The notes beneath the pieces are model-generated. The model made no database searches. It was not told the DNA's origin and saw only the letters and a program-made list of their open reading frames with translations. Both the position numbers and the translations under genes were made by a program. Below are positions 13,882 through 21,721 of a stretch of DNA of 25,776 nt, piece by piece. Origin of the DNA: an uncultured Oscillospiraceae bacterium (lineage in GTDB: Bacteria > Bacillota > Clostridia > Oscillospirales > Ruminococcaceae). The stretch is from NCBI GenBank assembly GCA_947522735.1, contig CANNTZ010000033.1:1-25776 (forward strand), read 5' to 3'. How positions within the stretch are numbered: position 1 is the stretch's first letter; every line of letters begins with the position of its first letter.

Positions 13882-14892
13882 ATGTATAACAGATATTTAG
13901 TTACCGGGGCGACCGGATTTCTTGGACGGACCGTGGTCGCGCAGCTTTTGGAAAAGGGCGCGAGCGTGTCCGCGCTGACGCTCGAAAACGACCCTTTGGC
14001 CGGGAGCTTGCCGCAGGAGGTGCATGCCGTGGCGGGGAATGTCTGCGATGAGAGCTCGCTGGAGGCGTTTTTTGAGGGCGCAGACGGCGGAACCTGCGTT
14101 ATCCACTGCGCCGGCATCGTTTCCGTCGCCTCCGATCCGGGCGAGAGGATATACCGGGTGAACGTGGGCGGAACGCGCAACATTCTGCGCAAATGCGTCG
14201 CTCACGGCGTCGGAAAGCTCGTTTACGTCAGCTCTGTCCATGCGCTCCCCGAAAAGCCCAAGGGCACTGAGATAAGCGAAAAGACCGTTATTCGGCCCGG
14301 AGCCGTCAAGGGGGACTACGCCAAAAGCAAGGCGATGGCGACGGTTCAGGTGCTGAACGCGGCGAAAGAGGGACTGAACGCCAGCATCGTCTTTCCCTCC
14401 GGCATCATCGGCCCGGGCGACACGATGAACGGAAGCATCACCAACATGCTGCGGTCGTTTTTAGCGGGAAAGCTTCCGCTGGCGATAAGAGGCGGCTACG
14501 ACTTTGTGGACGTTCGCGACGTTGCCAAGGGCATTGCCGATTGCGCCGAAAGCGGCCTGCCGGGCAGGGGCTACATCCTCTCCGGGCACTACGCCACCAT
14601 CCGCGACATTCTTGAAACCGTTAAAAAAACCGTCGGGCTTCGGTGGAGGGTGTCCTATCTGCCGGTTGCCCTTGCAAAGCTGGTGGCCCCGTTCTACGAA
14701 ATTCACAGTCTGCGGAAAAGAAAGCCGCTTTACTTCACCCCGTATGCTGTGGCGGTTCTCGATTCCAACGGACTGTTCAGCCACAGGGCAGCGTCAGAGA
14801 CGTTTGGCTATGCCCCGCGTTCGCTGCAAAGCACCCTGCACGATACGGTTCTCTGGCTCCAGCAGAACGTTTTAACGCCCGCCGCGGCGTAA
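13882..14892 (+). CDS. NAD(P)-dependent epimerase/dehydratase family protein
   Basis: A 336-residue extended short-chain dehydrogenase. The N-terminal Rossmann motif is T-G9-A-T-G12-F-L-G15, and the active site has S-S at 117-118 and Y146-x3-K150. The arrangement resembles dihydroflavonol-4-reductase or 3-beta-hydroxysteroid dehydrogenase relatives more than sugar-nucleotide epimerases, but the substrate cannot be told. The C-terminal third (V-S-Y-L-P-V-A-L-A-K-L...) fits the substrate lobe of that group. AGAGGTGAT lies about 6 nt before the ATG. It is divergent from TetR and ends in a strong terminator, so it is probably a single-gene unit induced when the TetR ligand is present. Confidence 0.88.
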   Translation: MYNRYLVTGATGFLGRTVVAQLLEKGASVSALTLENDPLAGSLPQEVHAVAGNVCDESSLEAFFEGADGGTCVIHCAGIVSVASDPGERIYRVNVGGTRNILRKCVAHGVGKLVYVSSVHALPEKPKGTEISEKTVIRPGAVKGDYAKSKAMATVQVLNAAKEGLNASIVFPSGIIGPGDTMNGSITNMLRSFLAGKLPLAIRGGYDFVDVRDVAKGIADCAESGLPGRGYILSGHYATIRDILETVKKTVGLRWRVSYLPVALAKLVAPFYEIHSLRKRKPLYFTPYAVAVLDSNGLFSHRAASETFGYAPRSLQSTLHDTVLWLQQNVLTPAAA

Positions 14893-14932
14893 GGATCGCG
14901 CAATAACCGCAATAAACCGTGTTTACGCAGCA

Positions 14933-14986
14933 ACGAGACGACGCAAGCGCCGTGTATGAGCGCTTTCGTCGTCTCGTTCGTTTTTT
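14933..14986 (+). terminator. Long-stem terminator of the epimerase gene
   Basis: An 18-position stem (14933-14950 with 14960-14977) has one internal C/T mismatch and a 9-nt loop, followed by TCGTTTTTT. The T-run serves the plus strand. The flavodiiron gene converges from the right and ends 9 nt away; on its strand the hairpin has no T-run. Confidence 0.92.
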
Positions 14987-14995
14987 GCCGGGGCG

Positions 14996-16786
14996 TCAGG
15001 CGATCGGCTCGAAATCGACCGCGCCGTGCTTGCACAGCGGACAGATGTAGTCATCCGGCAGCTCGCTGCCCTCGTAGATATAGCCGCATACCTTGCAGAC
15101 GAAGCCCGTCTTGCCCTCGGTCTGCGGCTTTGGCTTGACGTGCTTTTGGTAATAGGTATAGGTCATGGTCTCGCGGTCGGAGATGACCCGCGCCTCGGTG
15201 ATGTCGCAGATGAACATGCCGTGCGTGTCAAGATCGACATACTGCGCGACTTTCAGGGAGATGAACGAGTTGATGTATTTTGGCAGGAAGATCAGCCCGT
15301 TGTCGCTGCGCAGCGGCTTGCAGCCGGCAAATTTATCGACGTTCCTGCCGCTCTGGAAGCCGAAGGTCTCGAATACGCTGAAGGGCGCGTCGGTGCTCAG
15401 GCAGTTGACGTTCATGATACCGGTCTGCTTTATTATGTGGTGGGAGTAGTTCTGCTTGTTGATGACGACGGCGACACGGTTGGGCGTGTTCGTCACCTGC
15501 GTCACGGTATTCACGATAAGGCCGTTGTCTCTCTTTCCGTCGCCGGAGGTCACGACGTACAGGCCGTAGCCGATGTTGAACAGGGAGGTCAGGTCGTTTT
15601 TGTTCGCGGTGGAATCCTGCCGCGCCAGATAATCCTGACACAGCTCTCCCGCGAGCGCGTCAAGCTGCGCAAGATTGCCGCTGTCCGGCGAAGAGAGGAT
15701 GCGCACGGCGGTTTTGGCAAAAATCAGCTCCGGGCAGTCCGCCAGCATTTCCCGCATAAGCTTTGCCGCAAGAGGCGACCATGAGCCGTTTTCTATCAGC
15801 GCCACGGTGCGGTTGCGGAAGCCGCGCTCCGTCAGATGATCGATAAAGTCCCGCATGTGCGGGAAAATTCCCGCGTTATAGGTTGTCGTCGCAAGCACGA
15901 GCTTGGGATAGCGGAAGGCGTCTGCGACCGCCTCGGACAGCTCACACCGGGAGAGATCGTGCAGCGCAAGCTCCGGGCATCCGTTTGCCCGCAGCATGTC
16001 GGCAAGCAGCTCCACGGCGCGCTTTGTGTTGCCGTAAACGGAGGAATATGCGATGGTAATGCCGTCGGTCTCCGGCTGATAGGAGGACCAGGTCTTGTAA
16101 AGTCCCAGGTAATAGCCGAGGTTTTCCGTCAAAATGGGGCCGTGCAGTGGGCATATCTTTTGGATATCCAGTCCCGCCGCCTTTTTCAGCAGCGCCTGCA
16201 CCTGAACGCCGTATTTGCCGACAATGCCAATGTAATACCGCCGTGCCTCGTCTGTCCATTCCTCGTCCGCGTCCAGCGCGCCGAATTTGCCGAAGGCGTC
16301 TGCCGAAAAGAGTATACGCTCGCTGCTCTCGTAGCTGACGATGACCTCCGGCCAGTGCACCATAGGAGCCGTGACAAAGGTCAGCGTGTGCTGTCCGAGG
16401 GAGAGCGTGTCGTTTTCGTCGACAACGGCACGTTTATCCGGAAAGCCGGCCCCGAAGAACTGCTCCATCATCGTGAAAGCCTTTTCCGTTGCGACGACGC
16501 AGGCGTCCGGATAAGCCTTTTTGAAGCTTGCAATGTTGGCGGAGTGATCCGGCTCCATGTGCTGTACAACGAGGTAGTCCGGCTTCCGGCCCTCCAGCGC
16601 GCGTTCGAGATTGTCCAGCCATTCATGAGTAAAATGAGCGTCCACCGTGTCCATGACGGCGACCTGCTCGTCCAATATGACGTACGAGTTGTATGATACG
16701 CCGTTTGGTATGCCATACTGGCCCTCAAAAAGATCGGTCTCTCTGTCGTTCACTCCGACGTATTTTATCGCGTTTGATATTTCCAT
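14996..16786 (-). CDS. Flavodiiron protein fused to flavin reductase and rubredoxin
   Basis: A 596-residue protein with four modules. A diiron beta-lactamase-like domain (1-245) has all ligands: H76-x-E78-x-D80-H81, H144, D163, H215. A flavodoxin domain (about 245-390) has the FMN loop Y-S-S-V-Y-G-N-T. A flavin-reductase-like domain (about 401-545) begins near F-N-I-G-Y-G-L-Y-V-V-T. A short rubredoxin (558-596) has C564, C567, C582 and C585. Flavodiiron proteins reduce O2 to water or NO to N2O in the cytoplasm; the added modules could relay electrons from NAD(P)H without separate partners. GGAG lies 8 nt before the ATG. It is 3 nt after the Crp/Fnr gene and last in the operon. Confidence 0.95.
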   Translation of the reverse strand: MEISNAIKYVGVNDRETDLFEGQYGIPNGVSYNSYVILDEQVAVMDTVDAHFTHEWLDNLERALEGRKPDYLVVQHMEPDHSANIASFKKAYPDACVVATEKAFTMMEQFFGAGFPDKRAVVDENDTLSLGQHTLTFVTAPMVHWPEVIVSYESSERILFSADAFGKFGALDADEEWTDEARRYYIGIVGKYGVQVQALLKKAAGLDIQKICPLHGPILTENLGYYLGLYKTWSSYQPETDGITIAYSSVYGNTKRAVELLADMLRANGCPELALHDLSRCELSEAVADAFRYPKLVLATTTYNAGIFPHMRDFIDHLTERGFRNRTVALIENGSWSPLAAKLMREMLADCPELIFAKTAVRILSSPDSGNLAQLDALAGELCQDYLARQDSTANKNDLTSLFNIGYGLYVVTSGDGKRDNGLIVNTVTQVTNTPNRVAVVINKQNYSHHIIKQTGIMNVNCLSTDAPFSVFETFGFQSGRNVDKFAGCKPLRSDNGLIFLPKYINSFISLKVAQYVDLDTHGMFICDITEARVISDRETMTYTYYQKHVKPKPQTEGKTGFVCKVCGYIYEGSELPDDYICPLCKHGAVDFEPIA

Positions 16787-16789
16787 AAT

Positions 16790-17506
16790 TCATCTCCGTT
16801 CCTGATTTGATTCATTGTTGTCCGTTTCCGCGGCGTCCGCCGCCAGCCTGCGCAGCCCCTGCAGGTCGGTCAGCCTTATGTGTCCGCGCCCTGCCTCGAC
16901 AAGACCGTCCAGGGCAAAGCGTTTGAGCATCCGCGCCACCACCTCCCGCGCTGAGCCGAGATATTTCGCTATCTGCTCGTGCGTCATCCGCAGCTCGACT
17001 GTGCCCAGCCGGTCGTGCTCGCTCACCAGGAAACCGGCGAGCCGCCGGTCAAAGCCGTCAAAGAGTATCTGCTGCATCGTCCGCATGACGGCGGAAAAGC
17101 GCTCGGCGATAAGCTCGAACATGAAGCAGCGGACATAGACGTTCTCGCTTGTGAGCTGCGAGAACGCCGAGTAGCCGATAACCATCGCCACACAGGCGGT
17201 CTCGGCCGTCATAAAGGTGTCGAAGGTGATCTGGCGGATGAAGCAGGCGGCGGTGAAAACGCAGACGTCCCCGTCGTGCAGCCGGAACAGCGTCACCTCG
17301 CGCCCGTCGCGGGACAGGATGTGCGCCCGCAGCTCTCCGCTGATGAGCATCAGCATCCCCGGACAGTCGTCCATGCCGGGGCGAAAGATGTACGCGCCCT
17401 TTTTGTAGCTTCGGATGTATGCGTTGCTCTGCACAAGCCGCCTCTCCGCTGGCTCCAGATGCTCCCAGTAGGGGAGCATCTCCGGGTTTGCCCTGGCCTG
17501 TCCCAT
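16790..17506 (-). CDS. Crp/Fnr-family transcriptional regulator
   Basis: A 238-residue regulator: cyclic-nucleotide-binding-like barrel (about 20-125), dimer helix (125-150) and winged helix-turn-helix (about 173-215). The recognition helix reads S-A-R187-E188-V-V-A-R192, keeping the R-E-x3-R triad by which E. coli CRP reads TGTGA. It lacks the N-terminal cysteine cluster of FNR, so it probably does not sense O2 through a 4Fe-4S cluster that way; haem or another ligand, as in HcpR-type relatives, is possible. AAGGAGG lies 7-8 nt before the ATG. It sits between the 4Fe-4S gene (45 nt upstream) and the flavodiiron gene (3 nt downstream), whose expression it probably controls. Confidence 0.92.
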   Translation of the reverse strand: MGQARANPEMLPYWEHLEPAERRLVQSNAYIRSYKKGAYIFRPGMDDCPGMLMLISGELRAHILSRDGREVTLFRLHDGDVCVFTAACFIRQITFDTFMTAETACVAMVIGYSAFSQLTSENVYVRCFMFELIAERFSAVMRTMQQILFDGFDRRLAGFLVSEHDRLGTVELRMTHEQIAKYLGSAREVVARMLKRFALDGLVEAGRGHIRLTDLQGLRRLAADAAETDNNESNQERR

Positions 17507-17551
17507 CTCTGTCCCTCCTTGACGGCCGGATGCTATGTTCTCGTTTTTGAT

Positions 17552-18253
17552 TTATTTTTCGAGCACTCGTCCGTCTATAGAGACGACTGAGACCTGCCAT
17601 GGGATGAATTTTTCGCTTTCCCGCAGCGCTTTTTTGGCCGCAGCCTCCAGGCCGCCGCAGCACGGAACCTCCATACGCAGGACGGTCAGGCTCTGGATTG
17701 CATTTACGCGAAGGATCTCCGCGAGCTTTTTCGAGTAGTCCACGCCGTCCAGCTTTGGGCAACCGATGAGGGTGATGCGTCCGCGCATATATTCCTCATG
17801 TACGCCCGTATAGGCGTATGCCGTGCAGTCCGCCGCGATAAGCAGCCGCGCGCCGTCAAAATAGGGTGCGTTAACCGGCACGAGCTTTATCTGACAGGGC
17901 CACTGCGCAAGCTGTGAGGGCCAGGGCGTGTGTCCCGGGATGGCGTCCGTCGGTCTGCCGGAGCTGCGGTTCAGCTTCACAGTCCGGTGTCCCGGACAGC
18001 CTGAGTGGCCGCGCGCGTCCCGCCGGTTTTTCATCACAGCCTGCTCGTCATAGGGCGCGGCCTCGCGCTCCTCAAAGGTGATGGCGCCGGTCGGGCAAAC
18101 CGGCAGGCAGTCGCCCAGACCGTCGCAATAGTCCTCCCGCAGAAGCACCGCCTTGCCGTCCTCCATGCCAATTGCATTTTCGTGGCAGGCCTCGGCACAG
18201 GCGCCGCAGCCGTTGCATTTCTCCCGGTCTATCCGGATGATTTTTCTGAGCAT
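17552..18253 (-). CDS. 4Fe-4S ferredoxin-type protein with C-terminal domain
   Basis: A 233-residue protein. The first cluster motif is canonical: C13-x2-C16-x2-C19-x3-C23. The second reads C43-x5-C49-x3-C53-P and lacks the second cysteine (position 46 is leucine), so it may hold a 3Fe-4S or an incomplete cluster. The remaining about 140 residues carry more cysteines (S-G-C-P-G, A-A-D-C, I-G-C-P, P-C-C-G-G) in a conserved-looking domain I cannot name. Similar proteins occur near hybrid-cluster or flavodiiron genes in anaerobes; that is from memory. It is probably cytoplasmic and an electron carrier or redox sensor. GGAGG lies 6 nt before the ATG. It is the first gene of the operon. Confidence 0.85.
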   Translation of the reverse strand: MLRKIIRIDREKCNGCGACAEACHENAIGMEDGKAVLLREDYCDGLGDCLPVCPTGAITFEEREAAPYDEQAVMKNRRDARGHSGCPGHRTVKLNRSSGRPTDAIPGHTPWPSQLAQWPCQIKLVPVNAPYFDGARLLIAADCTAYAYTGVHEEYMRGRITLIGCPKLDGVDYSKKLAEILRVNAIQSLTVLRMEVPCCGGLEAAAKKALRESEKFIPWQVSVVSIDGRVLEK

Positions 18254-18348
18254 TTTCTACCTCCGTTCGGTGTTTGTCATGTTCTGGCGCTTGGCGCTTT
18301 GCCTGAGCGGGGAAGCCGCAGCGCTTCGAATATCCTCCCGTTGTCTTT

Positions 18349-18357
18349 ATTATACCA
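18349..18357 (-). promoter_or_regulatory. Extended -10 promoter of the 4Fe-4S/Crp/flavodiiron operon
   Basis: On the minus strand the sequence reads TGGTATAAT, an extended -10 (TGnTATAAT). No good -35 lies at the proper distance, which fits an extended -10 or an activator-dependent promoter. A further candidate start lies near 18440-18480, next to the TGTGA palindrome. Confidence 0.5.
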
Positions 18358-18488
18358 TAATTCCGCGGCGCGCTTCGAGCGTTATTGTATGGCTTCCGTA
18401 GACCGGGAATTTATAAATATAAGTATAATAATAAACGGGTTTACAGGTTATATTCTATCTTAAAATACCATATTTCCGGCAAAAAGAA

Positions 18489-18503
18489 TGTGACCGGATC
18501 ACA
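18489..18503. promoter_or_regulatory. CRP-like palindrome TGTGA-N5-TCACA
   Basis: TGTGACCGGATCACA has perfect 5-bp half-sites identical to those of E. coli CRP, but with a 5-nt rather than 6-nt spacer. It lies 236 nt upstream of the operon that encodes a CRP-like regulator. The odd spacer weakens the match. Confidence 0.4.
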
Positions 18504-18528
18504 CAACGCCGACGGAGAACAGTCGTAG

Positions 18529-18553
18529 CTGCGGCCGTCAAGCAAGGCCGCAG
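18529..18553. repeat. Perfect 8-bp hairpin next to the nitroreductase terminator
   Basis: CTGCGGCC (18529-18536) pairs with GGCCGCAG (18546-18553) across a 9-nt loop. On the minus strand it directly follows the terminator and has no T-run. It may stabilise the transcript end or be part of a backup terminator. Confidence 0.45.
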
Positions 18554-18557
18554 GGAT

Positions 18558-18586
18558 AAAAAACGGCAGGCGAAAAGCACCTGCCG
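18558..18586 (-). terminator. Terminator of the MoxR-nitroreductase operon
   Basis: On the minus strand CGGCAGG (18580-18586) pairs with CCTGCCG (18564-18570) across a 9-nt loop and is followed by TTTTTT (18558-18563). It begins 31 nt after the nitroreductase stop. Confidence 0.9.
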
Positions 18587-18616
18587 TGGAAAAGAGCTCG
18601 TGGCGCGGCAGGGCTC

Positions 18617-19129
18617 TCACAGGAACCATTCGAGCGCGCCGGTCTTTTCGATCTTACGCGGGGGCGCGGCCGGATAACCGACAGCCGCCATGCCCCAGAC
18701 AAGATGATCGGCGGGGATGTGCAGCTCGCTCAATACCGCGCGCACGCCCGGGCGGTCGCAGATGCCGGTGAGCTGGTTTATCCACACCGCCCCCAGCCCC
18801 GTCGCGGTGGCCGCAAGCAGCACGTTTTCCATCGCGCAGGAGCAGTTTTGCAGCGGCATACACGCGTCGCGCCCGTCCGAGGGTATTATCAGCGCGTCAG
18901 GATAGTAAAAATTATAATCCGCGTTGCCAAGCTCCGCCGCTATCGCCGCACGCAGCTTTTCCATCAGCGCCTTGTTTTGCAGCACGGTTATCCTGCGCGT
19001 CTGGCCGTTCATCGCCGTCGGCGCACTTCTTGCGGCTTCCGCGAGCACCGTGAGCTGCTCGCGATCAAGCTCGCGCTTCTCAAATCCTCGTATGCTGCGT
19101 CTCGTTTCGATGCATGTCAATGCGTCCAT
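18617..19129 (-). CDS. Nitroreductase-family protein
   Basis: A 170-residue FMN-dependent oxidoreductase of the nitroreductase fold. The family start T-R10-R11-S-I-R is clear, as are A-A-R-S-A-P-T-A-M-N-G-Q (FMN contact) and a G-L-G-A-V-W-I-N-Q-L stretch. Members reduce nitro groups, quinones or other acceptors with NAD(P)H, or act in cofactor metabolism; the substrate is unknown. The frame is open upstream to 19174, but family alignment and a GGAAGGG box about 10 nt before the ATG at 19129 favour the shorter start. It begins 25 nt after the DUF4129-like gene and is followed by a terminator, so it is probably the last gene of the MoxR operon. Confidence 0.88.
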   Translation of the reverse strand: MDALTCIETRRSIRGFEKRELDREQLTVLAEAARSAPTAMNGQTRRITVLQNKALMEKLRAAIAAELGNADYNFYYPDALIIPSDGRDACMPLQNCSCAMENVLLAATATGLGAVWINQLTGICDRPGVRAVLSELHIPADHLVWGMAAVGYPAAPPRKIEKTGALEWFL

Positions 19130-19154
19130 AAAACATCGTCCCTTCCTGTTTATA

Positions 19155-20582
19155 TCAGCGGCGCCTTGCCGCATCGTTGCAGGTGTCTTTCACGGCGGCG
19201 TCGAACTCCGGAACGCCGTCCTCCGGCGCGCGTCCACCGTACCGCGCCGCGTCGTAGGTCGCCGCCGCGCGTGAGAACCGCTCCGAAAGATATTCGTCGC
19301 CAAGCTTGCCGGGGATCTCGTGGACGGTGTCGGCCCTGTCCGCGGGCGTGCCGCGCAGCGAGAGCGCCTCCAGCATCAGCCGGTAGCCCTCGCGGACGCG
19401 CTCGACGCCGGAAAGACCGTCGTAGCGCTTGAGCGAGCCGCGAAATTGCCGCCGCAGCGCCCGGATATTCTTCTTTTCGGCTGTGCCGCCGTACTGCGCG
19501 TCAAGCTCCTCCTCACTGTCGCTGAAAAGCCCCTCGTGGCTGTCGTCCTGTGCCGCAGCGCGTCCAAACAGCTCCGCAATGCGCGCCAACAGCCGCCTGA
19601 GCCATGCCGAGACGAAGCGGAACAGGCGCGGCCCAAGCTTGACTGCGAAGAATATCACTATCGCCGCGAAAAGCAGTATGGCTATCCATGTGCTGTCGTA
19701 GCCGCTCTCCTCCGCGGGAGGAAAAGCCGCAATATCAGAGCCGGCGCCCGGGAGGGCAGCGTCTCCGTCTGTTGAGGCGCCGAGGCTGCCGAGCCATTCA
19801 AGCAGCTTGACGGCGCCGCGGATGAGATAATATATGCAGCGCCAAAGCGCATAGAGAACCTTATCCGCAGCCCAGACTATCTGCACGCGGAAGATGTAGC
19901 CGACGAGCAGTATCGCCAGCGTGACGAGCACAAGCTTGAGGTTGTTCGTGCGCACTCGCATGGGCAGCGATATCTTGCGGCGGCGCGAAGCGAGCGCCTC
20001 AAGATTGCCCTGATTGAGCATCACCGCGGCGCAGGCGCAGACGATTATAAGGCAGATTATCATTGGCGAGCGGGTGAACGAAAGGCCGAAAAATCTGTGC
20101 AGCAGCGCCTCTGCGCCGATGGTGAGCGCATATAGCAAGCCAAGACCGGCAAGCTGCCCCAGCGTCAGCATGTCCTTGTAGTCCAGCCGCGCGCATGTCA
20201 TGCAGCAGATAAAAGTAATAAGCGTCACCACGAACGCCGCTAATGCGGGCAGCGACGGGCCGTGCGGAATGCAGGAGGCGCAGGCGAGCCCGGACACAAC
20301 GACGATATATCCGAACACGCGCAGAAGGCCCGCGGGGATGGGACGCCTATCCTTTTGTGCGGCGCGCTTCGCCACGGTGCGCGTCCACAGCGTCCCAAGC
20401 GCTACCGCAACGGCAAGCGACGCGATATGGCACCATATCCAGGCCGCCTGTGCAGGGGCGCGGAGCAACGACTCCGAGATTGTCAAAAAAGGCACGGCGA
20501 AGGCGCACTTTATCGCCATGCCCATCGCAAAATAGCCGTTCTGCATCCAGCGCTCCGGATCGAAGGGCTTAACGGTTTTCAT
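19155..20582 (-). CDS. Multi-pass membrane protein with DUF4129-like C-terminal domain
   Basis: A 475-residue protein. About seven hydrophobic segments occupy residues 15-260, then a loop, one more segment (around W-I-A-I-L-L-F-A-A-I-V-I-F-F-A) and a charged C-terminal domain. Its R-V-R-E-G-Y-R-L-M-L-E-A-L...G-T-P...T-V-H-E-I pattern fits DUF4129, which is usually fused to or next to a transglutaminase in MoxR operons. No transglutaminase cysteine-histidine-aspartate core is seen. The start ATG at 20582 overlaps the DUF58 stop (ATGA) and has GGGGAGG about 9 nt upstream; an earlier in-frame start at 20624 is rejected. Function unknown; probably a membrane partner of MoxR and the DUF58 protein. 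Confidence 0.78.
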   Translation of the reverse strand: MKTVKPFDPERWMQNGYFAMGMAIKCAFAVPFLTISESLLRAPAQAAWIWCHIASLAVAVALGTLWTRTVAKRAAQKDRRPIPAGLLRVFGYIVVVSGLACASCIPHGPSLPALAAFVVTLITFICCMTCARLDYKDMLTLGQLAGLGLLYALTIGAEALLHRFFGLSFTRSPMIICLIIVCACAAVMLNQGNLEALASRRRKISLPMRVRTNNLKLVLVTLAILLVGYIFRVQIVWAADKVLYALWRCIYYLIRGAVKLLEWLGSLGASTDGDAALPGAGSDIAAFPPAEESGYDSTWIAILLFAAIVIFFAVKLGPRLFRFVSAWLRRLLARIAELFGRAAAQDDSHEGLFSDSEEELDAQYGGTAEKKNIRALRRQFRGSLKRYDGLSGVERVREGYRLMLEALSLRGTPADRADTVHEIPGKLGDEYLSERFSRAAATYDAARYGGRAPEDGVPEFDAAVKDTCNDAARRR

Positions 20583-21709
20583 CGTTTCGCGCCTCCCCTC
20601 TGTACAGGCAAAAATACGCGGCAATCGTCAGGGATCGGCTCGGACGGAATGCTCAGCGCGTAGATGGTCACGTTTATGCCATCCAGCGCCTTTGCCCGCG
20701 CAAAATCGTATACAAATCCGTCGAGGTAAGCCGTGACAACCGCGACGTCGGTGCTGTTCATCTCCGGCGCGTAAAGGGTAAGATAACTCTCAAAGTCGAG
20801 GCTGCTGGTCATGGCCATCCGCGCCAGCGTCCGGAACTGCTCCGTCACATGCCACTGTCCCCAGCTTTCTCCGGAGTCAAGACAGTCGTGTCCCTCCTTG
20901 CGGTCGGAATAATTCGCCATCAGTCGCACCGGCATGTTGCTCTCAAGCGTGTTTTCCAGCAGCGTCGCCGCCACGCGGATGCAATTCTCAATGCGCTCGC
21001 TCTCCACAACCTGAAATTTCTCGTAGCGTATCGACTGCATGTTCAGCACCACCGTCAGGCTTTGCCGGGTGGTGTATTCCTCGTTTTTCACCATCAGCCG
21101 CCCCTCCTTCGCGGAGGAGAGCCAGTGGATGCTCTTCATCGGGTCGCTGGGGGAATATTCGCGGACGCCGGAGATGCGGAACGGGTCGGTGACGAGCTGG
21201 CGGCGCACCACGGTGTCGCCCTGAAGATACCTTGACGAGATGAACATCCCGTCGAGATCGACAGTGCCGGGCAGCACAGTCACCGAGGTGTGGACGTCCA
21301 CCGGCATCGAGCCGCAGCCGGAGCCGAACAGATCCGACGCGACGACGGTGATGCGGTCAACGCTGTAAACTCCGCGTTTTTCGCAGACGACGTTCCAGCT
21401 GCGCCGTATGCGTTTGTAGGCGCGCGCGTAGAAAAAGCTCGGCACATATCTCGCGTCGTGCGTGACCTCCGCCTGATTTCCGGCAAAGTTGAGCCAGCGG
21501 GAGGTGGTAATCTCGGTTTTGACCCACGGCACGGGCAGCCATTTATAGTTGGAAAGCTCCTCGTTCAGCTCTATGCGCTCGCCCTCGTAGACCTCGTCCT
21601 TCGAGAAGCTGCAATCGTAGCGCAGCTTTTTGAAGGCGAAGCGCCGGTAGACCACCGACTGGACGATATAGAGCGCAACGGCGACTATAATTATCGCAAT
21701 TATCTCCAT
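20579..21709 (-). CDS. DUF58 domain-containing protein
   Basis: A 376-residue protein. A hydrophobic N-terminal anchor (1-20) is followed by a beta-rich region with W-L-P-V-P-W-V and D-L-F-G-S-G, then the DUF58 hallmark G-V-R-E-Y-S-P-S-D-P-M-K-S-I-H-W (181-196) that leads into a von Willebrand A-like fold. DUF58 proteins are regular partners of MoxR ATPases, which are thought to remodel or activate them. CGGAG lies 8 nt before the ATG. It begins 12 nt after moxR and overlaps the DUF4129-like gene by 4 nt, so all three are translationally linked. Confidence 0.92.
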   Translation of the reverse strand: MEIIAIIIVAVALYIVQSVVYRRFAFKKLRYDCSFSKDEVYEGERIELNEELSNYKWLPVPWVKTEITTSRWLNFAGNQAEVTHDARYVPSFFYARAYKRIRRSWNVVCEKRGVYSVDRITVVASDLFGSGCGSMPVDVHTSVTVLPGTVDLDGMFISSRYLQGDTVVRRQLVTDPFRISGVREYSPSDPMKSIHWLSSAKEGRLMVKNEEYTTRQSLTVVLNMQSIRYEKFQVVESERIENCIRVAATLLENTLESNMPVRLMANYSDRKEGHDCLDSGESWGQWHVTEQFRTLARMAMTSSLDFESYLTLYAPEMNSTDVAVVTAYLDGFVYDFARAKALDGINVTIYALSIPSEPIPDDCRVFLPVQRGGAKR

Positions 21710-21721
21710 ATCACGGCTCCG

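Larger units (their letters stand above)
18254..18616. other. 363-nt intergenic region between two minus-strand operons
   Basis: No gene is supported here. From right to left it holds the nitroreductase terminator (18558-18586), a second hairpin (18529-18553), a TGTGA-N5-TCACA palindrome (18489-18503), an A/T-rich stretch (18405-18480) and an extended -10 promoter (18349-18357). The leader before the 4Fe-4S gene is roughly 85-90 nt. Confidence 0.6.

Noticed and set aside
15026..16696. Long plus-strand open frames opposite the flavodiiron gene
   Set aside because: The minus-strand gene has all four domains and metal ligands; the plus-strand frames are Val/Arg/Asp-rich shadows.
18415..18463. 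Plus-strand TATAAT at 18424-18429 as a promoter for a small RNA
   Set aside because: No usable -35 lies upstream, and no plus-strand gene or clear plus-strand terminator follows.
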